Part shown: in pieces, positions 33,772 through 42,092 of the stretch
Position numbering within the stretch: position 1 is the stretch's first letter
Layout: each line of letters starts with the position of its first letter
NCBI RefSeq assembly: GCF_029894335.1
Contig: NZ_JARXZC010000001.1
Coordinates: 1 to 64,000 of the forward strand
From: Kitasatospora sp. MAP5-34
GTDB lineage: Bacteria > Actinomycetota > Actinomycetes > Streptomycetales > Streptomycetaceae
DNA: 64,000 bases
Direction of reading: 5' to 3'
Translations under genes and position numbers: made by a program
Notes under the pieces: generated by a model
What the model saw: the letters and a program-made list of their open reading frames with translations, nothing else
Database searches by the model: none
What the model was told of the DNA's origin: nothing

Positions 33772-35735
33772 CAGATCCGCTCCTCGGCCGGCCGGGACTG
33801 GCGTGTGAACTGACGTTGCATCACCTGATGTAGCGTCAGCTGCCTCAGGGCCATGGGAGGTCGCACCGGCCGGGTGCCACAGGCCAGTACCGCCTCCAGC
33901 TGGAAGAACCGCTTGAGCAGGGAGTACGGCAGCCACAACGGGACCCAGGCCAGCAGGTGTGCCCGCCGGTAGTACAGGATCACGCAGAGCCGGGGGGCGA
34001 GCGCCGGCAGCTGCGCCAGCACGAAGATGACGGCGAACCGGGCGAGGTTGTGCTGCGGCTGGGGCTGGAACGTCCCGTAGAGGATCGCCAGGATCGTCAC
34101 GAAGAGGTGGATCGGGGAGATCAGCCTGATCCCCGCGCTCCTCGGCAGTTGGAACCAGAACCGGGTGCCCGGCGCGCCCTGGCCGAAGGGCGTGTACCGG
34201 GCGAAGTTCATCATGCCGCCGAGCCCCCAGCGGAAGCGCTGCACGCGCAACTGCCCTACCCGGGTGGGCACATCCTCGTAGGAGACCACCCGTGGGTCGA
34301 GCACCGTCCGCCAGCCCAGCCGGCCGAACGCGCAGGTGAACTCGGCGTCCTCGCCGAACATGCCGTGGATGAACCCGCCGAAGTCCACCGCCGGTTGCCG
34401 GCGGAAGGCGCAGAAGGTGCCGGGGACGCACGGCACGGCGTCGATCGTGCTCAGGGTCGCCAGGCAGAGCCCGTAGGTGAACAGCTGCTCCATGGCGCGC
34501 ATCCGGTCGATCCAGGTGCCGTACGGCTCCTTGGGCAGCGTCAGCGCGCCGACCGTGCCGACGCGCGGATCGGCGAGGAAGTGCGGGATGGAGTTGACGA
34601 ACGCGTCGGGGTCCACCGCGCAGTCGGCGTCGACGCGGTAGACGAAGTCGGCGGTGCAGCGCTCCAGCGCGAGGTTGAGCGCCTTCGCCTTTCCGGCGTG
34701 CGGGCCCTGGATGACTTCTCCGGTGGCGTGTCGGTAGCCGGCGACGGCCGCCTCGGCCAGGGCGCGGGTGTCGTCGGTGGAGCCGTCGTCGCACATCACC
34801 GCGTGCACCGGCCCGCCGTACCGGGCCGCCGCCCGGTCGAGGGAGCGCAGCAGCCGTTCGATCCCGGCCGCCTCGTTGTAGGCCGGGATGATCACGTCGA
34901 GCGCGGGACGTTCCGCGCCGAGGCACGGCTTGCGCGCGCCCGCCAGGCGGACCAACCCGAGCAGTATGAACGTCACGTCGGTGACGCCGGACCGCAGGCT
35001 GGCCAGGATCAGGAACACCGCGAACGGGTGGTCCCCGACCCGCTGGACGAGTGCCAGCGCGATCGTCGCGACGATGCTTAGAGCGGCGAGGAGGCAGAGC
35101 GACAGGACGAGGTTGTCGTGCCAGTCGCCCCGCCGCAGCGCGGGAAGCGGTGTGGGGCTGGGCAGTTGGTAGGTGGTGAAGGTGAGGCGGTAGATCAGGA
35201 AGTACCCGAACGTGGACTGGAGCAGCAGGGTGAGCAGCGGGGCGGGACCGAGCGGCAGGCCGGTGGTGGCGCCGAGGATCGCGGTGAAGCAGTCGGCGAG
35301 CACGGACAGGGCGACGAACAGTGGCGCGTGCGCCAGGATCATCAGCCGCCGTCCGGGCGTCGCCGGAAGCACGACGGCCATCGTGACCAGGTAGCCGACG
35401 ATGGCCGCCGGTATCAGCGGCGGCAGGCTGTGCGCGTACATCGCGGTCAGATGGGAGTTGCTGTCGGCGGCCGACAGGGTGTCGGCGACCAGGGAGTGGT
35501 ACGCCTGGTCGAGCCGGGGGCGGCGCAGCGCGACGATCACGGTGCAGACGGCCGCGCCGACCACGAGGAAGCTCAGCAGACGCGGCAGCGAGGGCCTGCG
35601 GATCGGCGGGAGTTGGACGATCCGGCCCGCGCCCCGGTCCGAGTCGTCGAAGCGCCGGGACAGCGGTTGGCGCACCAGGAGCAGCAGCAGGGCCGCGTCG
35701 GCGGTGAGCAGGGTGATGGCGTTGGAGTGGTACAT
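33771..35735 (-). CDS. membrane GT2 polysaccharide synthase
   Basis: 654 residues. The N-terminal 260 residues hold about seven transmembrane helices (LLSFLVVGAAVCTVIVALRR, LIPAAIVGYLVTMAVVLPAT and others). The cytoplasmic GT2 domain (about 275-500) has DVIIPAYNEAAGIERLLRSL, CDDGSTDDT, VYRVDADCAVDP (DxD), FGEDAEFT (catalytic base region) and QRFRWGLGG (QxxRW). These are the D, DxD, D and QxxRW motifs of processive synthases such as cellulose, hyaluronan and PNAG synthases. More membrane helices follow. It probably polymerises a UDP-sugar while exporting the chain. It is 16 bp after ssuC and 1 bp overlapped with the next gene. Confidence 0.88.
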   Translation of the reverse strand: MYHSNAITLLTADAALLLLLVRQPLSRRFDDSDRGAGRIVQLPPIRRPSLPRLLSFLVVGAAVCTVIVALRRPRLDQAYHSLVADTLSAADSNSHLTAMYAHSLPPLIPAAIVGYLVTMAVVLPATPGRRLMILAHAPLFVALSVLADCFTAILGATTGLPLGPAPLLTLLLQSTFGYFLIYRLTFTTYQLPSPTPLPALRRGDWHDNLVLSLCLLAALSIVATIALALVQRVGDHPFAVFLILASLRSGVTDVTFILLGLVRLAGARKPCLGAERPALDVIIPAYNEAAGIERLLRSLDRAAARYGGPVHAVMCDDGSTDDTRALAEAAVAGYRHATGEVIQGPHAGKAKALNLALERCTADFVYRVDADCAVDPDAFVNSIPHFLADPRVGTVGALTLPKEPYGTWIDRMRAMEQLFTYGLCLATLSTIDAVPCVPGTFCAFRRQPAVDFGGFIHGMFGEDAEFTCAFGRLGWRTVLDPRVVSYEDVPTRVGQLRVQRFRWGLGGMMNFARYTPFGQGAPGTRFWFQLPRSAGIRLISPIHLFVTILAILYGTFQPQPQHNLARFAVIFVLAQLPALAPRLCVILYYRRAHLLAWVPLWLPYSLLKRFFQLEAVLACGTRPVRPPMALRQLTLHQVMQRQFTRQSRPAEERI

Positions 35736-35751
35736 CCCGTGGACCAGGTCC

Positions 35752-36636
35752 TCACGTGTCCTGGCCGGCCAGCCCCCGCGAGCGCAGCACTCTGCGTTCG
35801 AGCGGGGCGAAGACCAGCAGATTGACCAGAATGCCCACGCACAGGATCAGGATGATCGTGCAGAAGGCCAAGCCCATGTCACCGGCGTCCTGGGCCTGTT
35901 TGAGCAACCGCCCGAGGCCGTGGCCCAGTGACGGGGAGACGGCGATGATCTCGGCGGCCATCAGCGAACGCCAGGCGAACGCCCAGCCCTGCCTGAGCCC
36001 GCCGACGTAGCCGGCCAGCGCGGCGGGCAGCAGCACATGCCGGACCGAGGCCAGCCGGCGGGCGCCCAGATTGCGGCCGACCAGCAGGAACAGCGGCGGT
36101 ACCTGGTCCAGCCCGGAGACCAGCCCGAGCGCGATCGAGGGGATGGCGCCCAGCAGCACCACGGAGTACAGGGCGGCCGGGGTCACCCCGAAGAACATCA
36201 CGGCGGGCGGCACCCAGGCGACCGACGGCAGGTTCTGCAGCCCGGCCAGCACCGGCCCGACCGCGACGCGCAGCGGGCGGAGCGTGCCGACCAGCAGCCC
36301 CAGCGGCGTGCCGATCAGCACCGAGGCGACGAAGCCGAGCAGCCCGCGCGACACGCTCTGGCCGATGCTGGGCCAGACGTCGCCCTGCCGCAGCGCGCCG
36401 AGCAGGCTCTGCCAGACCTCGGCCGGCCCGGGCAGCACCCAGTCGGGTTCGAGGCGGGCCACGTACGCCGCCTGCCAGAGCGCGGCCACCAGCGCGACGG
36501 CGAGCAGCGGCGGCAGGACCGAGCGGCGCAGGGTGGCGGCGGCCCCCGAAGGTCTGCGGGCGCGGGCCTCGAGGGCGTCGAGTCCGGCCTCCAGCAGGCC
36601 CGGTATCGAGCCCGGTTCGCTGTCAGGTACGGGCAT
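35752..36636 (-). CDS. ssuC: ABC transporter permease (SsuC/TauC type)
   Basis: 294 residues. It shows a cytoplasmic N-terminus, then six transmembrane helices and the BPD_transp_1 fold, with an EAA-like loop (LVGRNLGARRLASVRHVLLP AALAG region; the usual EAA---GA form) and the typical SsuC/TauC stretches VLPGPAEVWQSLLGAL, GFVASVLIGTPLGLLVG and RQGWAFAWRSLMAAEIIAVS. It overlaps the ATPase gene by 14 bp. In Streptomyces an ssuABC-like set follows cysDN in the main sulfate assimilation cluster, so the substrate may be sulfonate, sulfate or a related anion; which one is not shown by sequence. Confidence 0.88.
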   Translation of the reverse strand: MPVPDSEPGSIPGLLEAGLDALEARARRPSGAAATLRRSVLPPLLAVALVAALWQAAYVARLEPDWVLPGPAEVWQSLLGALRQGDVWPSIGQSVSRGLLGFVASVLIGTPLGLLVGTLRPLRVAVGPVLAGLQNLPSVAWVPPAVMFFGVTPAALYSVVLLGAIPSIALGLVSGLDQVPPLFLLVGRNLGARRLASVRHVLLPAALAGYVGGLRQGWAFAWRSLMAAEIIAVSPSLGHGLGRLLKQAQDAGDMGLAFCTIILILCVGILVNLLVFAPLERRVLRSRGLAGQDT

Positions 36637-37426
36637 GGCGGCTGATCTCCTCCCGCAGGTGTTCGGTGATCCGGCCGGCCAGCTCGGCCACCCCGGCGTC
36701 CTCGATCCGGCGCGGCTGCGGGATCTCGACCTCCCACCGGCCCGCGATCCGGCCGGGCCGGGAGGAGAGCAGGACGACCTGGCGGCCCAGCCGCACCGCC
36801 TCGCGGACGTTGTGGGTGACGAACACCACGGCGCAGCCGGTCTCCTGCCAGACCCTGATCAGCTCGTCGTGCAGCACGTCGCGGGTGATCGCGTCGAGAG
36901 CTGCGAACGGCTCGTCCATCAGCAGCACCTTGCTCTGCTGCGCCAACGCCCTTGCCAGCGCGACCCGTTGTCTCATCCCGCCGGAGAGCTGGTGGACGGG
37001 TTGGTCGCGGGCTCCGTCCAGCCGTACCAGGGCGAGCAGCCGCTCGGCCTCGGCCCGGCGCTCGGCCCGCCGCACTCCGCGCAGCCGCAGCGCGAGCTCG
37101 ACATTGCGGCCGGCGGTGAGCCAGGGGAACAGGGCGGCGTCCTGGAACATCAACGCGGCATGGCCGCCCGCGACGTCGATCCGGCCGAAGGTGGGCTCGT
37201 CCAGTCCGGCGATCAGGGTGAGCAGCGTCGACTTGCCGCAGCCGGAGGCGCCGATGACGCAGGTGAAACCGCCCGGCGGGACGGTCAGGTCGATGTTCTC
37301 CAGGACGGGTGGCCGGTCGGTGCCGGGCCCGGCGTAGGTCTTGGTGACGCTGCTGAGGCGGACGGCCGGCTCGGGCGCCGACTCCGCCGTGGGCACGGCC
37401 GGTGCCGTGCTCGGTGCGATGGTCAA
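36623..37426 (-). CDS. ssuB: ABC transporter ATP-binding protein (SsuB/TauB type)
   Basis: 267 residues. Walker A GASGCGKST, Q-loop FQDAALFPWLTAGRNV, signature LSGGMRQRVALARAL, Walker B LLMDEPFAALD, H-loop VFVTHNVREAV are all present, so the ATPase should be active. The sequence VQDAALFPW-T---NV-L-L and the tail HLREEISR are those of nitrate/sulfonate/taurine transporters. It lies between the substrate-binding protein gene (45-bp gap) and the permease gene (14-bp overlap) in one operon with the cys genes. Confidence 0.92.
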   Translation of the reverse strand: MTIAPSTAPAVPTAESAPEPAVRLSSVTKTYAGPGTDRPPVLENIDLTVPPGGFTCVIGASGCGKSTLLTLIAGLDEPTFGRIDVAGGHAALMFQDAALFPWLTAGRNVELALRLRGVRRAERRAEAERLLALVRLDGARDQPVHQLSGGMRQRVALARALAQQSKVLLMDEPFAALDAITRDVLHDELIRVWQETGCAVVFVTHNVREAVRLGRQVVLLSSRPGRIAGRWEVEIPQPRRIEDAGVAELAGRITEHLREEISRHART

Positions 37427-37471
37427 GGCCTTCTCCTTCCGAGGGACTGTTTCTCGCGGGCTCCGGTCCGT

Positions 37472-38524
37472 TCACCCGGCGACGGCGGGTCGGCCGCGCG
37501 TGGCGAGGGCGCGATCGAGCAGGGTCAGGTCGTAGATCGCGTCGGCCGTCGTGCGCTGCGGCAGGCCGACGGCTTCGGCGTGGCGCAGCACGGCCGGCAG
37601 CGAGCCGGCGACGGGGTCGTCGGTGACGGTCAGTTCGCTCCAGGCCCGGGCCAGTTCGGCGGGTGCCAGGGTGATGCCGGTCAGCGAGCGCAACGCGGAC
37701 CCGGCGGTCCGCTGCGCTGCGGCCGGATCGGCGGCGATCCGGTCCTCGGTGTCGAGTTGAGCGTTGATCAGGGCCTGAACGGTCTGCGGGTGCGCGCTGA
37801 GAAAGGAGGTGGCGACGACCAGTTCCGTGCTGGCGAACCGTCCGCCCGGCCAGAGCGACCGCTCGTCCACCAGCACGTGTCCACCGCCCTCGTCGACCAG
37901 CCGGGAGGCCCATGGCTCGGGCACCCAGGCGCCGTCGATCCGCCCGGCGCGGAACTGCTGGAGCGTGGTGGCGTTGCCCTCGGGGACGACGGCGACCTCG
38001 CCGCCGCCGCTCGGGTCGGTGGCGAAACCCTGCTGTCCGAGCCAGTAGCGCAGGGCCACGTCCTGGGTGTTGCCCAGCTGCGGGGTCGCGAGGGTACGTC
38101 CCTTGAGCTGACTCGGTGTCACAATACCTTTCCGTACGACGAGTTCGGCTCCGCCGATGGTGGCGCCCGCGACCACCCGCAGTGCCTCGCCGTGGCTGCG
38201 CGCATACGCGTTGAGGGCGGAGGACGGGCCGACGTAGGCGGCGTCCAGATGCCCGCCGAGCAGGGCGGTCATCTCGGTCGGGCCGGCCTCGAAGACCTGC
38301 GGGTCCAGTCTTGTCGGGCCGAGGTCGCGGGCGTAGCTTCCGCTCGCGATCCCGATGACGGCGCTCGCGTGGGTGAGGTCCGCGAAGTAGCCGAGCCGGA
38401 GCGTCGCGGCGGGCCGGGGGGTGGCTGCCGCTCCGGTCCCGCAGCCGGCCAGCAGGCCTACCAAAGCGATCATGAGCATGACAATCATGCTCCGAGGTGC
38501 CGGCCGGACCGGTTCAGTCGCCAT
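37472..38524 (-). CDS. ssuA: ABC substrate-binding lipoprotein (SsuA type)
   Basis: 350 residues from the ATG at 38524, which overlaps the cysN stop by 11 bp; nine further open codons upstream are inside cysN. The signal peptide ends in the lipobox LLAGC. The mature part is an NMT1/SsuA-type periplasmic-binding fold: LRLGYFADLTHASAVIGIAS, LLGGHLDAAYVGPSSALNAY, GRTLATPQLGNTQDVALRYW, AWVPEPWASRLVDEGG. Such proteins deliver sulfonates, sulfate or nitrate to the permease. The context with sulfate-reduction genes favours a sulfur anion. Intact. Confidence 0.88.
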   Translation of the reverse strand: MATEPVRPAPRSMIVMLMIALVGLLAGCGTGAAATPRPAATLRLGYFADLTHASAVIGIASGSYARDLGPTRLDPQVFEAGPTEMTALLGGHLDAAYVGPSSALNAYARSHGEALRVVAGATIGGAELVVRKGIVTPSQLKGRTLATPQLGNTQDVALRYWLGQQGFATDPSGGGEVAVVPEGNATTLQQFRAGRIDGAWVPEPWASRLVDEGGGHVLVDERSLWPGGRFASTELVVATSFLSAHPQTVQALINAQLDTEDRIAADPAAAQRTAGSALRSLTGITLAPAELARAWSELTVTDDPVAGSLPAVLRHAEAVGLPQRTTADAIYDLTLLDRALATRGRPAVAG

Positions 38525-39845
38525 GGCGGGCGGCCCCCAGCTCGAGGGCACCGGCCAGGCCGGCGGCGAGCGTTGCCCCGTCGGCCTCGTCCACCAGCAG
38601 GAACGAGCCGGTGAGGCGGTCGGTCCGGTAGTCGTCCAGCGGCAGCGGGGCTGCGGTACGGAGCGTGAGCTGGCCGATCTCGTTGGCCGACAGGCTCGTC
38701 GGCGCGGGGTCGGCGGTGAGGGTGCCGATGTCCAGGCGGGAGTCCAGGGAGCGCACCACCGCCCAGACCGTGCTGCTCCCGTGCCGCAGCAGGACCCGGT
38801 CGCCCGCGTGCAGCGGCCGGTCGGCGAGATGGCAGACGGTCGCGGTCACCTCCCGGGTGAGCCGTGGCGGCGAGGCCTGCGGCACGATCACATCGCCGCG
38901 CGAGACGTCCAGATCGTCCGCCAGGCGCAGGGTGACCGACTGCGGTGCCACCGCGAAGTCCACGTCCCGCTCGCCGAGCCGGTCGATCGCGGCGACGGTG
39001 GACCGCTGCCCGCCGGGCAGCACCACGACCGGCTCGCCACGGCGCAGCACGCCGGAGACCAGGCGGCCGGCGTAGCCACGGTAGTCGCGGAACTCGCCGG
39101 TGGTCTGCGGGCGCAGGACGTACTGGACGGGGAACCGGGCCGCCCGCGCGGACTGGTCCTCCGCCACCTCGACGGCTTCGAGGTGCTCCAGCAGGGTCGG
39201 CCCGCTGTACCAGTCCATCGACGCGGACGGGGTCACCACGTTGTCCCCGTGCAGGGCGCTGACCGGGATCGGGACGACCTCCGGCAGGCCCAGCCGTGAC
39301 GCGTAGCCGGTGAACTCGTCGGCGATGGCGGCGAATACCGACTCGTCGTGGCCGGCCAGGTCCATCTTGTTGACGGCCAGCACCAGGTGCGGCACCCGCA
39401 GCAGGGCGGCGACCGCCGCGTGGCGGCGGGTCTGTTCGGTGACGCCGTGGTGGGCGTCGACCAGGATCACGGCCAGGTCCGCCGTGGAGGCGCCGGTGAC
39501 CATGTTGCGGGTGTACTGCACGTGGCCCGGGGTGTCCGCCAGGATGAACCGGCGTCTGGCGGTGGCGAAGTAGCGGTAGGCCACGTCGATGGTGATGCCC
39601 TGCTCGCGTTCGGCGCGCAGGCCGTCCGTCAGCAGCGCGAGGTCCGTGGCCGGGAGCCCGCGTTCGCGGGAAATCCGTTCCACGGCGGCGAGTTGGTCGG
39701 CCAGCAGGGCGCGGCAGTCGTGCAGCAGCCGGCCGACCAGGGTCGACTTGCCGTCGTCCACCGACCCGGCGGTGGCCAGTCGCAGCAGCGACGCCCGGCC
39801 GGCCGGAGCCTCGAGATGATGGGATGTCGGATGATCAGGTGTCAT
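38514..39845 (-). CDS. cysN: sulfate adenylyltransferase, GTPase subunit
   Basis: 443 residues from the ATG at 39845, overlapping the cysD stop (TGATG). EF-Tu-like GTPase domain: ATAGSVDDGKSTLVGRLL (P-loop), DGLRAEREQGITIDVAYRYF (switch I), LADTPGHVQYTRNM (DxxG), LAVNKMDLAG (NKxD). Then two beta-barrel domains (VQYVLRPQTTGEFRDYRGYA onward). With CysD it drives ATP sulfurylase, making APS from sulfate with GTP hydrolysis. The APS kinase domain (CysC), fused in some actinobacteria, is absent here. Confidence 0.95.
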   Translation of the reverse strand: MTPDHPTSHHLEAPAGRASLLRLATAGSVDDGKSTLVGRLLHDCRALLADQLAAVERISRERGLPATDLALLTDGLRAEREQGITIDVAYRYFATARRRFILADTPGHVQYTRNMVTGASTADLAVILVDAHHGVTEQTRRHAAVAALLRVPHLVLAVNKMDLAGHDESVFAAIADEFTGYASRLGLPEVVPIPVSALHGDNVVTPSASMDWYSGPTLLEHLEAVEVAEDQSARAARFPVQYVLRPQTTGEFRDYRGYAGRLVSGVLRRGEPVVVLPGGQRSTVAAIDRLGERDVDFAVAPQSVTLRLADDLDVSRGDVIVPQASPPRLTREVTATVCHLADRPLHAGDRVLLRHGSSTVWAVVRSLDSRLDIGTLTADPAPTSLSANEIGQLTLRTAAPLPLDDYRTDRLTGSFLLVDEADGATLAAGLAGALELGAARHGD

Positions 39846-40789
39846 CAGAAGTACCCCTCGCGCTTGCGGTCCTCCATGGCTGCTTCGGACACCTGGTCGT
39901 CCGCGCGGGTGGCGCCCCGCTCGGTCACCGTCGAGGCCGTGATCTCGCGGATCACCTCGTCGACCGTCACCGCTTGCGAGTTGACGGCGCCGGTGCAGGA
40001 CATGTCCCCGACGGTGCGGTAGCGCACCTGGCGCCGCTCCACCGGTTCGCCGTCCTTCGGCCCGCCCCAGTCGCCGCCGGTGAGCCACATGCCGTCGCGG
40101 CGGAAGACGTCGCGCTCGTGGGCGAAGTAGATCCCGGGCAGCGCGATCCGCTCCCGGGCGATGTACTCCCAGACGTCCAGCTCGGTCCAGTTGGACAGCG
40201 GGAAGACCCGGACGTGCTCGCCCCGGCGGTGCCTGCCGTTGTAGAGCGACCACAGCTCCGGCCGCTGGCGGCGCGGGTCCCAGGCCCCGAACTCGTCACG
40301 CAGCGAGAACACCCGCTCCTTGGCGCGCGCCTTCTCCTCGTCGCGTCGGCCGCCGCCGAACAGGGCGTCGAGCCGGCCCTTGCCGATCGCGTCCAGCAGC
40401 GGCACCGTCTGCAACGCGTTCCGGGTGCCGTCCGGGCGCTCCTGCACCCGTCCGGCGTCGATGAACTCCTGTACCAGGGCGACCGTCAGCCGTAACCCGA
40501 GCCCGGACACCGTCCGGTCCCGGTACGCGAGCACCTCCGGGAAGTTGTGCCCGGTGTCGATGTGCAGCAGCCCGAAGGGCAGCGGCGCGGGCCAGAACGC
40601 CTTGAGTGCGAGGTGCAGCATCACGATCGAGTCCTTGCCGCCGGAGAACAGCAGCGCCGACCGCTCGAACTGTGCCGCGCTCTCGCGGAAGATGTGCACC
40701 GACTCGGACTCCAGCACGTCCAGTTGGGAGAGCCGGCGAAGCCCCGACGGGCTCTCGGCCGGCCGCACGATCTCCTCCCGCGCGCTCAT
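39845..40789 (-). CDS. cysD: sulfate adenylyltransferase, catalytic subunit
   Basis: 314 residues. Start at MSAREEIVRPAE, whose ATGA overlaps the cysH stop. It belongs to the PAPS reductase/ATP sulfurylase PP-loop fold: LLFSGGKDSIVMLHLALKAF carries the SGGKDS pyrophosphate loop. Further family stretches are LLHIDTGHNFPEVLAYRD, WSLYNGRHRRGEHVRVFPLS and NWTELDVWEYIARE. The C-terminus ends in the standard MEDRKREGYF. It forms the CysDN heterodimer with the next gene and makes APS in the cytoplasm. Confidence 0.95.
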   Translation of the reverse strand: MSAREEIVRPAESPSGLRRLSQLDVLESESVHIFRESAAQFERSALLFSGGKDSIVMLHLALKAFWPAPLPFGLLHIDTGHNFPEVLAYRDRTVSGLGLRLTVALVQEFIDAGRVQERPDGTRNALQTVPLLDAIGKGRLDALFGGGRRDEEKARAKERVFSLRDEFGAWDPRRQRPELWSLYNGRHRRGEHVRVFPLSNWTELDVWEYIARERIALPGIYFAHERDVFRRDGMWLTGGDWGGPKDGEPVERRQVRYRTVGDMSCTGAVNSQAVTVDEVIREITASTVTERGATRADDQVSEAAMEDRKREGYF

Positions 40790-41523
40790 CCGTGCAGCCC
40801 GCACTCGGTCTTGGCCGTACCGGCCCAGCGACCGGAGCGTAAGTCCTGTCCGGGCAGCGGGCGCTGGGTACACGGCTCGCAGCCGACGGAGGTGTAGCCG
40901 TCCAGGAGCAGGGGGTTGACCAGGACGCCGTGCCGCGCCGCGTAGGCTTCGACATCGTCCTGGCTCCAGGCCGCCAGCGGGGAGATCCGCACCATGCCGC
41001 GCCCGGCGTCGTAGTCGACGACCCGGATGCCGGCCCGGCCCGGGGACTCCGCCCGGCGCATTCCGTTGATCCACGCCGTGTACGGCCGCAGTCCGCGCTC
41101 CAGCGGCTCGACCTTGCGCAGCGCGCAGCAGTGGTCCGGGTCGCGTTCGTACAGTCGCGGGCCGGACGCGGCGTCCTGTTCGGCCGTGGTCTGACGTGGC
41201 GTCAGGGAGACCAGGTTGATCCGGTACGTCTGTGCCACGGCGTCGCGAGTGCCGATCGTCTCGGCGAAGTGGTAGCCGGTGTCGAGGAACAGCACGTCGA
41301 TCCCGGGTACGACCGCCTGTGCCAGGTGGACCAGGTGGGTGTCCGCCATGGAGGAGGCGACCACCAGCCCCGCGCCGAAGGTACGGTGAGCCCAGGTGAC
41401 TGTCTCGGCGGCGTCCGCGTGTGCGAGTCTTGCGTCGGCCTCGTCCGCGAGTGCGCGCAGTCCGATGTCGCCGACGGGTGGCGGGGTATCCGATTCCCCG
41501 TCGGAACGGGCTCTATTTTCCAT
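40786..41523 (-). CDS. cysH: APS reductase (thioredoxin dependent, [4Fe-4S])
   Basis: 245 residues. PP-loop fold with VVASSMADTHLVHLAQAVVP and the LFLDTGYHFAETI strand. The paired cysteines CC (132-133) and CEPC (215-218) are the [4Fe-4S] ligands of APS reductases; enterobacterial PAPS reductases lack them. The catalytic Cys in TECGLH is at 241. The product is sulfite from APS. AAAGG precedes the ATG. It heads an eight-gene operon, and no cysC or sulfite reductase follows, so the sulfite formed here is available to the divergent SqdB (inference). Confidence 0.95.
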   Translation of the reverse strand: MENRARSDGESDTPPPVGDIGLRALADEADARLAHADAAETVTWAHRTFGAGLVVASSMADTHLVHLAQAVVPGIDVLFLDTGYHFAETIGTRDAVAQTYRINLVSLTPRQTTAEQDAASGPRLYERDPDHCCALRKVEPLERGLRPYTAWINGMRRAESPGRAGIRVVDYDAGRGMVRISPLAAWSQDDVEAYAARHGVLVNPLLLDGYTSVGCEPCTQRPLPGQDLRSGRWAGTAKTECGLHG

Positions 41524-42092
41524 TGGAGCTGCCTTTCCCCGGATCGAGTGGTACCCCAGGTATACAGCGAACGTGCATTCGATGTCAGGCCCTCCCGGTA
41601 AACTTTAAGTTTCCCGATCCGAATCAGGGCCGGTGCATAATCAGGCGATCTTGAATTGGCCCGCCGGTGATCTTGGGCAGGGCGGCTGCTTCGGCTATCC
41701 GTGATTGACCTATTGCGCTCATGGCTGAGACATGTCAAAGTTACCGGCGAGTTCAGCGTGGCGCCCTCCGTCATCGTCGGGGTGCTCACCTGCATGGATC
41801 GACGACTGCCGACGATGCGGCGGTCACTTCTCGGCGCCGACTTGCACCGTGCACCCTTCACCGCACCTGCACCGATCTTGTGGCAGAGCCGTTGGACGTC
41901 CGGCAGCCTCCCCTACGGGCTTGCCGCCCCATGATCCTGTCCGGTGACGCCGCACCCCCCTTCCCGGAGCGGCTGCGCGCCCTTTTACAGTCGCCCTTTC
42001 GCACCATTTCGCGCTTTCTGGCACCATCTCGCACGGCAATTCTGCACCGGACCATGTTCGTATTCGCAGCATTTCTGCACGGAGGTGGAAAT
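41524..42092. promoter_or_regulatory. divergent promoter region of cysH and sqdB
   Basis: 569 bp without a convincing gene. On the cysH side a 13-bp perfect palindrome AAACTTTAAGTTT lies at 41600-41612, about 80 bp before the cysH start, in a locally AT-richer patch, with TATACC further in as a possible -10. On the sqdB side, 41985-42075 repeats a loose motif GCACCAT-TCGC and TTCTGCAC two to three times and ends with GGAGGTGG, the sqdB ribosome site. I found no SAM riboswitch structure. Confidence 0.5.

Noticed and set aside
41524..41700. A SAM-type riboswitch before cysH
   Set aside because: No conserved core or multi-stem junction could be traced; only the short palindrome and hairpin-poor sequence are present.
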